Of a stretch of 51,329 nt of DNA, positions 1 to 9,057 are shown piece by piece. The notes beneath the pieces are model-generated. The model worked only from the letters and a program-made list of their open reading frames with translations. It did no database searches and had not been told where the DNA came from. Source of the DNA: Paraburkholderia haematera (GTDB lineage Bacteria > Pseudomonadota > Gammaproteobacteria > Burkholderiales > Burkholderiaceae); the NCBI RefSeq assembly GCF_905220975.1, contig NZ_CAJNBK010000035.1, positions 1 to 51,329 of the forward strand, given 5' to 3'. Every line of letters begins with the position of its first letter. Position 1 is the first letter of the stretch. The position numbers and the translations under genes are program-made.

Positions 1-1
1 T

Positions 2-77
2 TGGCTCCTCGACCTGGGCTCGAACCAGGGACCTACGGATTAACAGTCCGGCGCTCTACCGACTGAGCTATCGAGGA
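2..77 (-). tRNA. tRNA-Asn (anticodon GTT)
   Basis: A 76-nt cloverleaf can be folded on the minus strand. The acceptor strand TCCTCGA pairs with TCGAGGA, the D arm reads TAGCTCAG, the T arm contains GGTTCGAGCC, and CCA is encoded at positions 4-2. The anticodon loop CTGTTAA gives anticodon GTT (positions 44-42), which reads asparagine codons. A consensus promoter lies 28 nt upstream. Confidence 0.97.
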
Positions 78-105
78 ACAGAACAACAAACAGCAGAGAA
101 GCGAA

Positions 106-134
106 ATTGTAGGGGCAGCTTGGGCACCTGTCAA
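106..134 (-). promoter_or_regulatory. sigma70-type promoter of tRNA-Asn
   Basis: On the minus strand TTGACA (134-129) is followed after exactly 17 nt by TACAAT (111-106). The -10 box ends 28 nt before the first tRNA base, so transcription would begin roughly 20 nt upstream of the mature 5' end. It lies in the gap after fdxA, so the tRNA need not depend on fdxA read-through. Confidence 0.8.
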
Positions 135-194
135 TACCTTGCGTTCATCTCGATTTGCGTCAGATTCGGCCAGGCGGGAGGCAGGTCACGCCGC

Positions 195-518
195 TCAACG
201 TACGAGCAGGGCCAGCTTTTCCTTCACGTCCTTGAACTCGTCGGCTTCCGGCAGGGGCGCTTTGGTCTTGGTGATGCTCGGCCAGTTCTTCGCCAGATCG
301 GCATTCAGCTCGGTGAAGTGCTGCTGGTCGCCCGGCACGTCTTCTTCGGCATAAATGGCGTTCACTGGGCACTCGGCCACGCACACGGCGCAGTCGATGC
401 ATTCATCGGGGTCGATCGCGAGGAAGTTGGGACCTTCGCGAAAGCAGTCCACCGGGCACACATCGACGCAGTCGGTATAGCGGCACTTGATGCAGCTTTC
501 GGTCACAACGTGAGTCAT
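195..518 (-). CDS. fdxA: 7Fe ferredoxin FdxA
   Basis: A 107-residue small electron carrier with a [3Fe-4S] and a [4Fe-4S] cluster, expected in the cytoplasm. The cysteine pattern is that of seven-iron ferredoxins: Cys9, Cys17 and Cys50 fit the 3Fe cluster, and Cys21, Cys40, Cys43 and Cys46 the 4Fe cluster, with a spare Cys12 and Cys25. The C-terminal half is the long charged helix-loop extension usual for this family (ending KEKLALLVR). The start is supported by an AGGAG a few bases upstream of ATG. It stands alone, transcribed towards the tRNA. The redox partner cannot be read from the context. Confidence 0.96.
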   Translation of the reverse strand: MTHVVTESCIKCRYTDCVDVCPVDCFREGPNFLAIDPDECIDCAVCVAECPVNAIYAEEDVPGDQQHFTELNADLAKNWPSITKTKAPLPEADEFKDVKEKLALLVR

Positions 519-797
519 TCAGGCAGCTCCTGCATGCGGAATCAGGGAAGGCGAAACGCCAAAAGCGGTATTGTAACGTAACGTCAAGAGCCGCATACGG
601 CATCGGGCAAAGCCTTTTATACGTTTTCGTGATTAGTTTATGACGTCCGGCGCAGCCGCCCGCCGGCGCGCTGAATCCAGGCGCATTCGGGTAACATGCG
701 TGAGGCCGGTGCGCACGGGGCGCGCCGCACGCGCATGGGTTGACGCGTTTGGTCGAGCCAGGCTTTCCGTTTTTCCTGCAGTCCAGTTCGCACCATC

Positions 798-1994
798 ATG
801 ATTATTACTTCGCTGCTCGATACCGATCTGTACAAGTTCACGATGATGCAAGTGGTGTTGCATCACTTTCCCGCGGCGAATGTCGAGTACCGGTTTCGCT
901 GCCGCACGCCGAAGGTCGACCTCGTGCCGTATATCGGCGAGATTCGCGATGAAGTGCGCAAGCTGTGCGATTTGCGCTTCACCGATGACGAGCTCGATTA
1001 CCTGCGGCGCATGCGCTTTATCAAGGGCGACTTCATCGAGTTTCTCGCGCTGTTCCATCTGAACGAGAAATACATCTCGATCGAACCGTCGCCGAAGGGC
1101 AATGGCGAAATCGACATCGAGATCAAGGGGCCGTGGCTGCACACGATCCTGTTCGAGATTCCGATGCTCGCGATCGTCAACGAGGTGTACTTCCGCAACA
1201 CCCAGCAAAAGCCTGATTACAGCGAGGGGCGCGGGCGTCTCGTCGAGAAGATCAAACTGCTGGGCGCGCGCCCGGAATTCGCCGACTGCAAGATCGCCGA
1301 CTACGGCACGCGCCGCCGCTTCTCGAAGCAATGGCACGAAGAAGTGATCCTCACGCTGAAAGACGGCCTCGGCGAACAATTCGCCGGCACCAGCAACGTC
1401 TTCTACGCGATGAAGCACAACCTCACGCCGCTCGGCACGATGGCGCATGAATACCTGCAGGCGTGTCAGGCGCTCGGTCCGCGGCTGCGCGATTCGCAAA
1501 TCTACGGCTTCGAAATGTGGGCCAAAGAATATCGCGGCGACCTGGGTATCGCGCTATCGGACGTGTACGGCATGGAGGCGTTCCTGCGCGACTTCGACAT
1601 GTACTTTTGCAAGCTGTTCGACGGCGCGCGCCACGATTCCGGCGATCCGTTCGACTGGGGCGAGCGCCTGCTCAAGCACTACGAGGCGAACCGGTGCGAT
1701 CCGCGCACCAAGATCCTTGTGTTCTCCGACGCGCTCGATATTCCAAAGGTGCTGCAACTGTACGAGCGTTTCCGTGGCCGCTGCAAGCTGGCATTCGGCG
1801 TAGGAACCAATCTGACCAACGACCTGGGCTACAACCCTTTGCAGATCGTCATCAAGATGGTTCGCTGCAACGGTCAGCCGGTGGCGAAGCTGTCGGATTC
1901 GCCGGGCAAGAACATGTGCGAAGACAAGGCCTACCTCGCGTATCTGCGCCAGGTTTTCGGCATTGCGCAGCCCGAGGAGGAAGCTGCGAAGTAA
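798..1994 (+). CDS. pncB: nicotinate phosphoribosyltransferase
   Basis: A 398-residue enzyme of NAD salvage. It joins nicotinate to phosphoribosyl pyrophosphate, giving nicotinate mononucleotide with ATP use in this family. The N-terminus (LLDTDLYKFTMMQ) is the family signature. His217 in the GTMAHE motif corresponds to the histidine that is phosphorylated during catalysis, and downstream segments (RHDSGDPFDWGE, VFSDALD, FGVGTNLTND) match the phosphate-binding barrel. Length is normal for the short bacterial form. It is divergent from fdxA across a 279-bp gap and is followed by a nested hairpin. Confidence 0.97.
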   Translation: MIITSLLDTDLYKFTMMQVVLHHFPAANVEYRFRCRTPKVDLVPYIGEIRDEVRKLCDLRFTDDELDYLRRMRFIKGDFIEFLALFHLNEKYISIEPSPKGNGEIDIEIKGPWLHTILFEIPMLAIVNEVYFRNTQQKPDYSEGRGRLVEKIKLLGARPEFADCKIADYGTRRRFSKQWHEEVILTLKDGLGEQFAGTSNVFYAMKHNLTPLGTMAHEYLQACQALGPRLRDSQIYGFEMWAKEYRGDLGIALSDVYGMEAFLRDFDMYFCKLFDGARHDSGDPFDWGERLLKHYEANRCDPRTKILVFSDALDIPKVLQLYERFRGRCKLAFGVGTNLTNDLGYNPLQIVIKMVRCNGQPVAKLSDSPGKNMCEDKAYLAYLRQVFGIAQPEEEAAK

Positions 1995-2000
1995 CGCGGC

Positions 2001-2045
2001 GCCTGCGCGAATATCGTCGGGATATTGCGGCGCCATTGCGCAGGC
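2001..2045 (+). other. nested inverted repeat after pncB
   Basis: Just after the pncB stop, GCCTGCGC (2001-2008) is complementary to GCGCAGGC (2038-2045), and inside it AATATC (2010-2015) pairs with GATATT (2021-2026). No T-run follows, so a plain intrinsic terminator is not supported. It may stabilise the mRNA 3' end or help Rho-dependent ending. Confidence 0.5.
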
Positions 2046-2106
2046 CGCGCGCCCGATACGCGGCACTTGGCCGTTCGGCCAGGGTGGTCGCGCGCAGGGC
2101 GGCCGG

Positions 2107-2112
2107 TATAAT
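2107..2112 (+). promoter_or_regulatory. candidate -10 box of the LUD-domain gene
   Basis: A perfect TATAAT lies 41 nt before the start codon at 2154. No convincing -35 hexamer sits 16-18 nt upstream. A short palindrome, TGGCC-N4-GGCCA (2068-2081), precedes it and could be an activator or repressor site. Confidence 0.5.
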
Positions 2113-2153
2113 CCTCGCCATATCGCAAGGCTGTCGACACGAGGATTTCGCAT

Positions 2154-2816
2154 ATGGATACATCGATTGCCCGCCGTAATATCCTGGCGCGCATCCGCGC
2201 TGCGCAGGGGCGCGAACCCGAGTCCTCCGCTTCCGAACGCGAGGCGGCCGCGGATTATCTGGCGCGCCATCCGCCGGGCCCGCGTCCGGACATGCCGGCC
2301 GATCTGACCGCGCGCTTCATCGAAGAAGCGCGGAAAATGGCGACCACGGTCGATACGGTCGAAACGCTGAGCGAGGTGCCTTCCGCCGCGCATCGCTACC
2401 TCACTGAACATGCTTTGCCGCTGCAGGCGATCGCATGGCAAACCCTCCAGGATCTGCAATGGGCCGAAGCCGGCATCAACGTCGAATTTCGCAAGCCTGA
2501 AGACGGCGACGTGGTCGGGTTCACCGGTTGCTTCTGCGCGACCGCGGAGACCGGCACCCTCGTTCTGCTGTCGGGGCCGCAAACCTATGCGTCGGCCGGC
2601 TTGCTGCCGGAAACGCACATTGCGATCGTGCCGGCTTCGCGCATCGTCTCAGGCCATGAAGAGGCATTCGGTCTGATCCGTAGCGAACGCGGCGAACTTC
2701 CGCGTGCGGTCAATTTTGTCTCCGGGCCGTCGCGCACCGGGGATATCGAACAGACTATCGTGCTTGGCGCACATGGGCCGTACCGGGTCCATGTGATCGT
2801 CGTACGTGGCGCCTGA
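2154..2816 (+). CDS. LUD-domain protein (LutC/YkgG family)
   Basis: A 220-residue cytoplasmic protein. The C-terminal two thirds carry the LUD fold, with the segment GFTGCFCATAETGTLVLLSG and the closing stretch FVSGPSRTGDIEQTIVLGAHGP, both characteristic of LutC/YkgG proteins. In other bacteria LutC is one of three subunits (LutABC) of an L-lactate-oxidising complex. Here the iron-sulfur partners LutA and LutB are absent from the neighbourhood, so the role is uncertain. GAGGA lies about 9 nt before ATG. It is followed 64 nt later by an antiporter gene and may be co-transcribed with it. Confidence 0.88.
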   Translation: MDTSIARRNILARIRAAQGREPESSASEREAAADYLARHPPGPRPDMPADLTARFIEEARKMATTVDTVETLSEVPSAAHRYLTEHALPLQAIAWQTLQDLQWAEAGINVEFRKPEDGDVVGFTGCFCATAETGTLVLLSGPQTYASAGLLPETHIAIVPASRIVSGHEEAFGLIRSERGELPRAVNFVSGPSRTGDIEQTIVLGAHGPYRVHVIVVRGA

Positions 2817-2880
2817 ACGCGGCGAGCGGCTGGGTCTCCGGCCGCGCGCCGTCACTCGTGCAAACAAGGACTTCAAGAAT

Positions 2881-4308
2881 ATGAAACGACATGCCGTGTG
2901 GGCGAGCATGATGCTCGCCGCTGCCCTGACGCTGGCGGGATGGCCTCAACTTGCTTCGGCGGCTACGCTCGACGGCGCGACTTTGTCGGCACTGTGGGGC
3001 TTGCCGTTTGCGGGTGTGCTGTTGTCGATCGCGGTGTTTCCGTTGGTCGCGCCGGCATTCTGGCATCACCATTTCGGCAAGATCGCGGCCGCGTGGGCGC
3101 TGCTATTCCTGGTGCCGTTCGCGCTGACCTTCGGTACGGGAATCGCATTCGGTACGCTGGTCCATGCGTTGCTCGAAGAATACATTCCGTTCATCGTATT
3201 GCTGGCGGCGCTTTATACGGTTGCAGGCGGCATCTGCGTGCGCGGCAATCTGCACGGCACGCCGCGGCTGAATACCGGCATTCTCGCCCTCGGTACCTTG
3301 CTGGCCAGCATCATGGGTACGACCGGCGCGGCGATGCTGCTGATCCGCCCGTTGCTGCGCGCCAACGACAACCGCAAGCACGTCGTTCATGTGGTGGTGT
3401 TCTTCATCTTTCTGGTGGCAAACGCGGGCGGCTCGTTGTCGCCGCTCGGCGACCCGCCGCTCTTTCTCGGCTTCCTGCAGGGCGTCAGTTTCTTCTGGAC
3501 CACCACGCACCTGGCGTTGCCGATGCTGTTCGTCTGCGCCGTGCTGCTTGTCGCGTTCTATGCATTGGACTCGTTCTATTTTCATCGGCGTGAAGAAGAG
3601 CGCTCGCGCTTTCTCGATCCGACGCCGGATTCGCCGCCGCTGGGTATCGACGGCAAAATCAACTTCGTGCTTCTCGCAGCCGTGATTGCATTGGTGCTGA
3701 TGAGCGGACTCTGGAAGCCGGGCGTGGAATTTGACGTCTTCGGTACCCACGTCGCGTTGCAAAATGCCGTGCGCGATGTTGCGCTGATCGGCGTCACTTT
3801 GCTCTCGCTGGCGTTGACGCCGCGCGCGGCACGCGCGGGCAATGACTTCAACTGGGCGCCGATCGAAGAGGTCGCCAAACTGTTTGCCGGCATCTTCGTG
3901 ACGATCGCGCCGGTCATCACGATCCTGCGTGCCGGCGAGGCGGGTGCGTTTGCCGCAATCGTCCATCTGGTCAACCCGGCTGGCGCGCCGCACGACTTGA
4001 TGTACTTCTGGGCAACCGGCCTGCTGTCGTCATTTCTCGACAATGCGCCGACTTACCTGGTGTTCTTCAACCTGGCCGGCGGCGACGCGCAGACGCTGAT
4101 GACCACCGGCGCCACGACACTCGCGGCGATCTCCGCCGGCGCGGTATTCATGGGCGCCAACACGTATATCGGCAATGCGCCCAACTTCATGGTGAAAGCG
4201 ATCGCGGAGTCGCGCGGCGTCCGCATGCCGAGTTTTTTCGCGTATCTCGGCTGGTCGGTTGTGGTGTTGATGCCCGTGTTTCTCGTCACTGGCTGGCTGT
4301 TTTTTTGA
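2881..4308 (+). CDS. nhaD: Na+/H+ antiporter, NhaD type
   Basis: A 475-residue inner-membrane protein with about a dozen hydrophobic segments. It begins with a cleavable-signal-like stretch (MKRHAVWASMM to about residue 26), a feature known in NhaD proteins. The core has the ion-transporter-superfamily motifs NAGGSLSPLGDPPLFLGF and FLDNAPTYLVFFNLAGG, plus GANTYIGNAPNFMVKAIAE near the end. These fit sodium/proton exchange; a related dicarboxylate or citrate carrier is the alternative. I chose ATG 2881 over an upstream in-frame ATG at 2806, because 2806 overlaps the previous gene and its extra residues are not membrane-like. Confidence 0.85.
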   Translation: MKRHAVWASMMLAAALTLAGWPQLASAATLDGATLSALWGLPFAGVLLSIAVFPLVAPAFWHHHFGKIAAAWALLFLVPFALTFGTGIAFGTLVHALLEEYIPFIVLLAALYTVAGGICVRGNLHGTPRLNTGILALGTLLASIMGTTGAAMLLIRPLLRANDNRKHVVHVVVFFIFLVANAGGSLSPLGDPPLFLGFLQGVSFFWTTTHLALPMLFVCAVLLVAFYALDSFYFHRREEERSRFLDPTPDSPPLGIDGKINFVLLAAVIALVLMSGLWKPGVEFDVFGTHVALQNAVRDVALIGVTLLSLALTPRAARAGNDFNWAPIEEVAKLFAGIFVTIAPVITILRAGEAGAFAAIVHLVNPAGAPHDLMYFWATGLLSSFLDNAPTYLVFFNLAGGDAQTLMTTGATTLAAISAGAVFMGANTYIGNAPNFMVKAIAESRGVRMPSFFAYLGWSVVVLMPVFLVTGWLFF

Positions 4309-4350
4309 CGCCGAGGCAATTGAACTCGACGCGTTATTCGGAGAATTGCA

Positions 4351-5340
4351 ATGCAGAAGATCCTCGTCGCCCGCCCGATCTTTCCCGATGTGATCGAACG
4401 GCTCAAACAGTATTTCGACGTCGACTGGCACCAGGGCGACGTGCTGTCCGTTGACGAACTGACGCGCCGTCTCGCGGATAAGGACGGTGCGCTAACCGCG
4501 GGCGATCCGGTCGGTGCAGCGGTGCTCGCCGCGGCGCCGCGTCTGCGCGTGGTGTCGAACATGGCGGTGGGCTACAACAACTTCGACATGGCCGCGTTCA
4601 ACGCGGCGAACGTACTCGGTACCAATACGCCGGACGTGCTCAACGAATCGACCGCGGATTTCGGCTGGGCGCTGATGATGGCCGCGGCACGCCGTATCGC
4701 CGAATCGGAGCACTGGTTGCGCGCGGGCCAATGGCAGAAGTGGATCTATGACGGTTTTCTCGGCACGGACATCTACGGTTCGACACTCGGCGTGATCGGC
4801 ATGGGCAGGATCGGGCAGGCGCTGGCGCGTCGCGCGAAGGGCTTCAATATGCAGGTGATCTATCACAATCGTTCGCGCGTAGCACCGGAGATCGAGGCCG
4901 AGTTGAACGCGGAATACGCGTCCAAACAGGATCTGCTGAAGCGCGCCGATCACGTGGTGCTCGTCTTGCCGTACACGAAGGAAAACCATCACACGATCGG
5001 CGCGGCCGAATTCGCGCAGATGAAGCCGAGCGCAACGCTCACCAACATCGCGCGCGGAGGCATCGTCGACGATGCGGCGCTGGTCGAGGCCCTACGCACG
5101 AAACAGATCGCGGCAGCGGGTCTGGACGTATACGAAGGCGAGCCGAATCTGAATCCGGATCTGCTGACCGTGCCGAATGTCGTCCTGACGCCGCACATCG
5201 CCAGCGCGACTGAAGCAACGCGCCGGGCCATGGCGAACCTTGCCGCGGACAATCTGATCGCGGCGCTGGGTGAAGGGCCGCGCGCCGGCCGGCCGCCGAA
5301 TCCGATCAACCCCGATGTCATCGGCAAGGCGCGTTCATGA
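4351..5340 (+). CDS. D-2-hydroxyacid dehydrogenase (GhrB-like)
   Basis: A 329-residue NAD(P)H-dependent oxidoreductase. The Rossmann motif GMGRIG begins at residue 150. The catalytic Arg235 (IARGGIVDD), Glu264 (YEGEPN) and His282 (LTPHIAS) of the D-2-hydroxyacid dehydrogenase family are all present. The overall pattern resembles glyoxylate/hydroxypyruvate reductase GhrB and 2-ketogluconate reductase; the exact substrate cannot be read from sequence. GGAG sits 7 nt before ATG, and the stop overlaps the start of rmuC by ATGA. Confidence 0.9.
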   Translation: MQKILVARPIFPDVIERLKQYFDVDWHQGDVLSVDELTRRLADKDGALTAGDPVGAAVLAAAPRLRVVSNMAVGYNNFDMAAFNAANVLGTNTPDVLNESTADFGWALMMAAARRIAESEHWLRAGQWQKWIYDGFLGTDIYGSTLGVIGMGRIGQALARRAKGFNMQVIYHNRSRVAPEIEAELNAEYASKQDLLKRADHVVLVLPYTKENHHTIGAAEFAQMKPSATLTNIARGGIVDDAALVEALRTKQIAAAGLDVYEGEPNLNPDLLTVPNVVLTPHIASATEATRRAMANLAADNLIAALGEGPRAGRPPNPINPDVIGKARS

Positions 5341-6785
5341 CAATGATTCTGGTGGCGGCCGTGGCAGTGCTGGCGGTCGCATTGGTCATCGCGTTGGCGT
5401 TGCTGATGCGCGGCAACAGTCGCGCTGACGGAGGCGAGCAGTTCGAGATTCTCAGCGAACGTATCGACGCAGCGGCAGATGCACAGTCGCATGCCTATGA
5501 GCGGCTCGAGCGACAGCTGCGCAATGACATCACCGAAACGGCGCGCGTTTCGCGTACCGAGCAGAGCAGTGGGTTCGCGCATTTTCAGCAAACGCTTGCA
5601 TCGCAATTCAGCAGTATGACGACGGTGCAGGGCGGCAAGATCGACGGCTTTGCGCAGCAACTCGACGCGGTGCGTCACAGTCTGCAGCAACAGGCGCAGC
5701 AGGCACGCGACGAGCAAGGGCGCACGCTCAAGCAGTTCGGCGAAACGCTGACCTTGCAACTGGGCCAACTCACCGAGGCGAACGATCGCCGCTTCGCCGA
5801 AGTGCGTGCGACCATCGAGCAGCGGCTGAAAGACATCGAGGCGAACAACTCGGCCAAGCTCGAAGAAATGCGCCGCACCGTCGACGAAAAATTGCATGCC
5901 ACGCTCGAACAGCGTTTGGGCGAATCGTTCAAGCTGGTGTCGGACCGGCTGGAGCAGGTGCATCGCGGACTCGGTGAAATGCAGACACTGGCTGCGGGCG
6001 TCGGCGATCTGAAGAAGGTGCTCACCAATGTCAAAACGCGCGGCACCTGGGGTGAGGTGCAGCTCGAAGCACTGCTCGAACAACTGCTGACAGCGGACCA
6101 ATACGCGAAGAACGTCGCCACGGTGCCGAAGAGCGCTGACCGCGTCGAATTCGCGATCAAATTGCCGGGCCGGGCCGAGACGGGTGAATCCGCCACGCCG
6201 GTCTGGCTGCCGATCGACGCCAAGTTCCCGCGCGAAGACTACGAGCGGCTGATCGAGGCACAGGAGCGTGCCGATCCCGTTGCCGTGGAAGACGCGTCGC
6301 GCGCGCTCGAATCGCGGATACGCGCCGAGGCGCGCACGATCGCGGAAAAGTATGTGTCGCCGCCGCACACCACGGATTTCGCGCTGCTGTTTCTGCCGAC
6401 CGAAGGCCTGTACGCGGAAGTCCTGCGTCGCCCGGGCCTGACGGATCTGCTGCAACGCGACTACCGCGTAACGATTGCCGGCCCGACCACGCTCACCGCG
6501 TTGCTCAATAGTTTGCAGATGGGCTTCCGCACGCTGGCGATCGAGAAGCGGTCGAGCGAGGTGTGGCAAGTGCTCGGCGCGGTGAAAACGGAGTTTGGCA
6601 AGTTCGGTGACGTGCTGGCAAAAACCAGGGCACAACTCGAAACCGTGACGCGTTCGATCGAAGCCGCGGAGACACGCACTCGGGTCATGAGCCGCAAGCT
6701 GCGTGACGTGGAGGCATTGCCGGGCGAAGAGGCGAGCGGATTGCTCGGCGACGCACTATCGGGCGTGGATCCCGACGAGCAGTAG
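5337..6785 (+). CDS. rmuC: RmuC family DNA recombination protein
   Basis: A 482-residue protein of the RmuC family, thought to be a membrane-anchored nuclease-like factor that limits inversions at short inverted repeats. It has one N-terminal membrane helix (residues 2-24), a long coiled coil (about 35-215, Gln/Glu/Arg-rich), and a nuclease-like core beginning at GTWGEVQLEALLEQ with VWLPIDAKFP, which fits a PD-(D/E)XK fold. It starts within the stop of the preceding dehydrogenase gene (ATGA), so the two are probably translationally coupled. Confidence 0.93.
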   Translation: MTMILVAAVAVLAVALVIALALLMRGNSRADGGEQFEILSERIDAAADAQSHAYERLERQLRNDITETARVSRTEQSSGFAHFQQTLASQFSSMTTVQGGKIDGFAQQLDAVRHSLQQQAQQARDEQGRTLKQFGETLTLQLGQLTEANDRRFAEVRATIEQRLKDIEANNSAKLEEMRRTVDEKLHATLEQRLGESFKLVSDRLEQVHRGLGEMQTLAAGVGDLKKVLTNVKTRGTWGEVQLEALLEQLLTADQYAKNVATVPKSADRVEFAIKLPGRAETGESATPVWLPIDAKFPREDYERLIEAQERADPVAVEDASRALESRIRAEARTIAEKYVSPPHTTDFALLFLPTEGLYAEVLRRPGLTDLLQRDYRVTIAGPTTLTALLNSLQMGFRTLAIEKRSSEVWQVLGAVKTEFGKFGDVLAKTRAQLETVTRSIEAAETRTRVMSRKLRDVEALPGEEASGLLGDALSGVDPDEQ

Positions 6786-6817
6786 AGACCGGCAGAGCCA
6801 GACCGGGATGATCCGGG

Positions 6818-7306
6818 TCAGGAAGCGGCGCCTGCGGCCAGTCGTTCCAGCGCGTCGCCCGTTAGGCGCACGACACGCCAATCCGGCATGACCGTCGCGC
6901 CCATCTTTTCGTAGAAACTAATGGCCCGCTTGTTCCAGTCGAGCACGGTCCATTCAAAGCGTCCGCACTGCCGCTCGACGGCCAGCGCCGCCAGCCGGGC
7001 GAGCATTGCGGCGCCCAGACCGCTGCCGCGCTGGCTCGGTTGCACGTAGACATCTTCGAGATACAGCCCGCGCTTGCCGGCGAAGCTCGAGTAATTGTGG
7101 AAGAACAGCGCATAGCCGACGATGCGTCCGTCGTTTTCCGCCACCAGCGCTTCGATCGCGGGCCGCGCGCCGAACAGGGCGTCACGCAAGCCGTCTTCGG
7201 TCGCGACAAATACGTGCGTGAGGCTTTCGAATTCAGCCAGATCGTACGTCAGCGCAAAGATCGCGCCCGTATCTTCAGGCGTCGCGGCGCGGATCGTCGC
7301 CGTCAT
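6818..7306 (-). CDS. GNAT-family N-acetyltransferase
   Basis: A 162-residue acyltransferase. The acetyl-CoA-binding segment QRGSGLGAAML follows the beta strand LYLEDVYV, and the C-terminal strand has FYEKMGA, all typical of GNAT enzymes of the diamine/amino-acid acetyltransferase type. The substrate is unknown. A longer reading frame exists upstream, but ATG 7306 gives the usual GNAT N-terminus (TIRAATPED) and shares one base with the stop of the upstream gene (TAATG), implying coupling. It converges on rmuC with only 32 bp between them. Confidence 0.88.
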   Translation of the reverse strand: MTATIRAATPEDTGAIFALTYDLAEFESLTHVFVATEDGLRDALFGARPAIEALVAENDGRIVGYALFFHNYSSFAGKRGLYLEDVYVQPSQRGSGLGAAMLARLAALAVERQCGRFEWTVLDWNKRAISFYEKMGATVMPDWRVVRLTGDALERLAAGAAS

Positions 7307-7581
7307 TACGCTTCTTCCGGCGCGTCGGTGAGCTGGATTTCGATGCCGCCAAAGCGCGACGCCACCCAGTTGTAGGCGTGGCATGCAATCCACAGCAGAA
7401 CAAAGCCGAGAATCGCGTTCAGCAGCAGCGCGCTGAACACCGTGCTCAGTTCGACCGAGCCGTAACGGATGAATGCCACCAGTACGCCGAGCAGCACGAT
7501 CGGCACCGAGAATGTCAGGTACACGAGGATAAGCGCTTTGGCTGTCTGTCCCGGTGCAATGAACGAGATCTGTTTTTTCAT
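7306..7581 (-). CDS. small two-helix membrane protein
   Basis: A 91-residue protein with two strongly hydrophobic segments (about residues 15-38 and 47-72) and polar ends, so an inner-membrane hairpin is likely. I do not recognise a family with confidence. I used ATG 7581 (MKKQISF); a TTG nine bases upstream is possible. The gene overlaps the following acetyltransferase start by one base, so the pair is probably made together. Confidence 0.7.
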   Translation of the reverse strand: MKKQISFIAPGQTAKALILVYLTFSVPIVLLGVLVAFIRYGSVELSTVFSALLLNAILGFVLLWIACHAYNWVASRFGGIEIQLTDAPEEA

Positions 7582-7681
7582 GTAAGTCAAACCCGTGTGT
7601 CGTAGTGGTAATGATTGAAGCCGCTAATGAAACTGCAAATCAGGCTGCAGAAAAGCGGCAACGGAAGCGTTCCGTCAGGCG

Positions 7682-8983
7682 TCAGATAAGACCGTCGAAC
7701 AGCATGATATCGACGTGCTCGCCCTCGGCAATATCGGCTTCATCGTGCCCGAGAACGATGAAACAATTTGCTTCGCTCATCGAACTCAGCACGCCCGAGC
7801 TTTGCGAACCGGTTGGCGTGACCTGCCATTGGCCGTGCTCATCCTGCCCGGCGACGCCGCGCTGGTACTCGGTGCGCCCGGCGCGCTTGCGGATGATCTG
7901 ACGGCTGGCGGCGCGCAGCAGCGGCAGTGCCTGCGGCGTTGCGCCGGCCATCAGCAGCAGCGCTTCGCGCACGATCTGGTAGAACGTCACCATCACGGCC
8001 ACTGGATTGCCCGGTAAGCCAAAGAATAACGCGGGCAGCCCGAGACCCGGATGGTCGCCGGACCAGACGCGGCCAAAAGCGAGCGGCCGGCCTGGGCGCA
8101 TCGCGAGGCTCCAGAACGCGACGTCGCCGAACGTCTGTAGCAATTGCCTGGTGAAATCCGCCTCGCCGACCGAGACGCCGCCCGAAGTCAGCACCACATC
8201 GGCGCTGGCTGCGGCGCTGCGCAACGCGGCTTCGAGCGCGGCGGGTTCGTCTCGTACGACACCCAGATCGAGCGTATCCATGTTCAGGCGCCGGAGCATC
8301 GCAAAAAGGGTGTAGCGATTGCTGTCGTACACCGAACCCGGATCGAGCGGTTCGCCGAGCGAGCGCAATTCGTCGCCGGTGGAGAAAAATGCGACGCGCA
8401 AGCGTCGCCGCACGTTGACTTCGCCAATGCCGAGCGAAGCCAGCAAACCGAGGTCGGACGCGCGCATGATCCGGCCTGCACGTAGCGCGGCATGGCCGCG
8501 GGCGAGGTCTTCGCCGGCAAGGCGCCGGTTGGAGCCGGCCCGCACGGCGTTGGCCGCAAAATGGATCGAGGCGGAATCGGCGCCGCGCTCGACAAGCTCC
8601 TGCGGCACAACGGTGTCGCAGCCAGCGGGCATGCAGGCGCCCGTCATGACCCGCACGCATTGCGTCGCGTCGACGTGACCCGCGAACGGATGACCGGCCA
8701 GCGCTTTCCCGACAACCGTCAAGTCGACCGTGGTCGCACTCGTTGCCAAGGCTGCGCGGTTGAACGCGTAGCCGTCCATCGCCGAATTGTCGTGCGAAGG
8801 GACGTCGATCGGCGAGACGATGTCGGCAGCCAGCACACGATTGAGCGCATCGCGCAGAGGCACGCGTTCGACCGCCGTGACGGGCGTCGCCCATTGACGG
8901 ACGATTGCCTGGGCGGCCGAAACAGGTAGCGCGTGTGGATCGTACTGCGCGACGCAGCGGGAAAATTCGTTAAGCGTGGTCAT
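7682..8983 (-). CDS. moeA: molybdopterin molybdotransferase MoeA
   Basis: A 433-residue enzyme that inserts molybdate into adenylylated molybdopterin in the last common step of molybdenum cofactor synthesis. Family motifs run in order: DNSAMDGYAF near the N-terminus, VMTGACMPAGCDTVVPQE, STGDEL, TSGGVSVGEADF and FGLPGNPVAVMVTF. ATG 8983 (MTTLNEFSRC) gives the usual length; the frame stays open upstream without family similarity. It is third in the moaA-mobA-moeA order, 74 nt after mobA. Confidence 0.96.
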   Translation of the reverse strand: MTTLNEFSRCVAQYDPHALPVSAAQAIVRQWATPVTAVERVPLRDALNRVLAADIVSPIDVPSHDNSAMDGYAFNRAALATSATTVDLTVVGKALAGHPFAGHVDATQCVRVMTGACMPAGCDTVVPQELVERGADSASIHFAANAVRAGSNRRLAGEDLARGHAALRAGRIMRASDLGLLASLGIGEVNVRRRLRVAFFSTGDELRSLGEPLDPGSVYDSNRYTLFAMLRRLNMDTLDLGVVRDEPAALEAALRSAAASADVVLTSGGVSVGEADFTRQLLQTFGDVAFWSLAMRPGRPLAFGRVWSGDHPGLGLPALFFGLPGNPVAVMVTFYQIVREALLLMAGATPQALPLLRAASRQIIRKRAGRTEYQRGVAGQDEHGQWQVTPTGSQSSGVLSSMSEANCFIVLGHDEADIAEGEHVDIMLFDGLI

Positions 8984-9057
8984 GAAGGGCTGGGCGTCGC
9001 GACCGGAGGCGGGCGCGGCTGTTGCCGTGCGGCCGGAGCGTGATTTCAACCGGGGCC

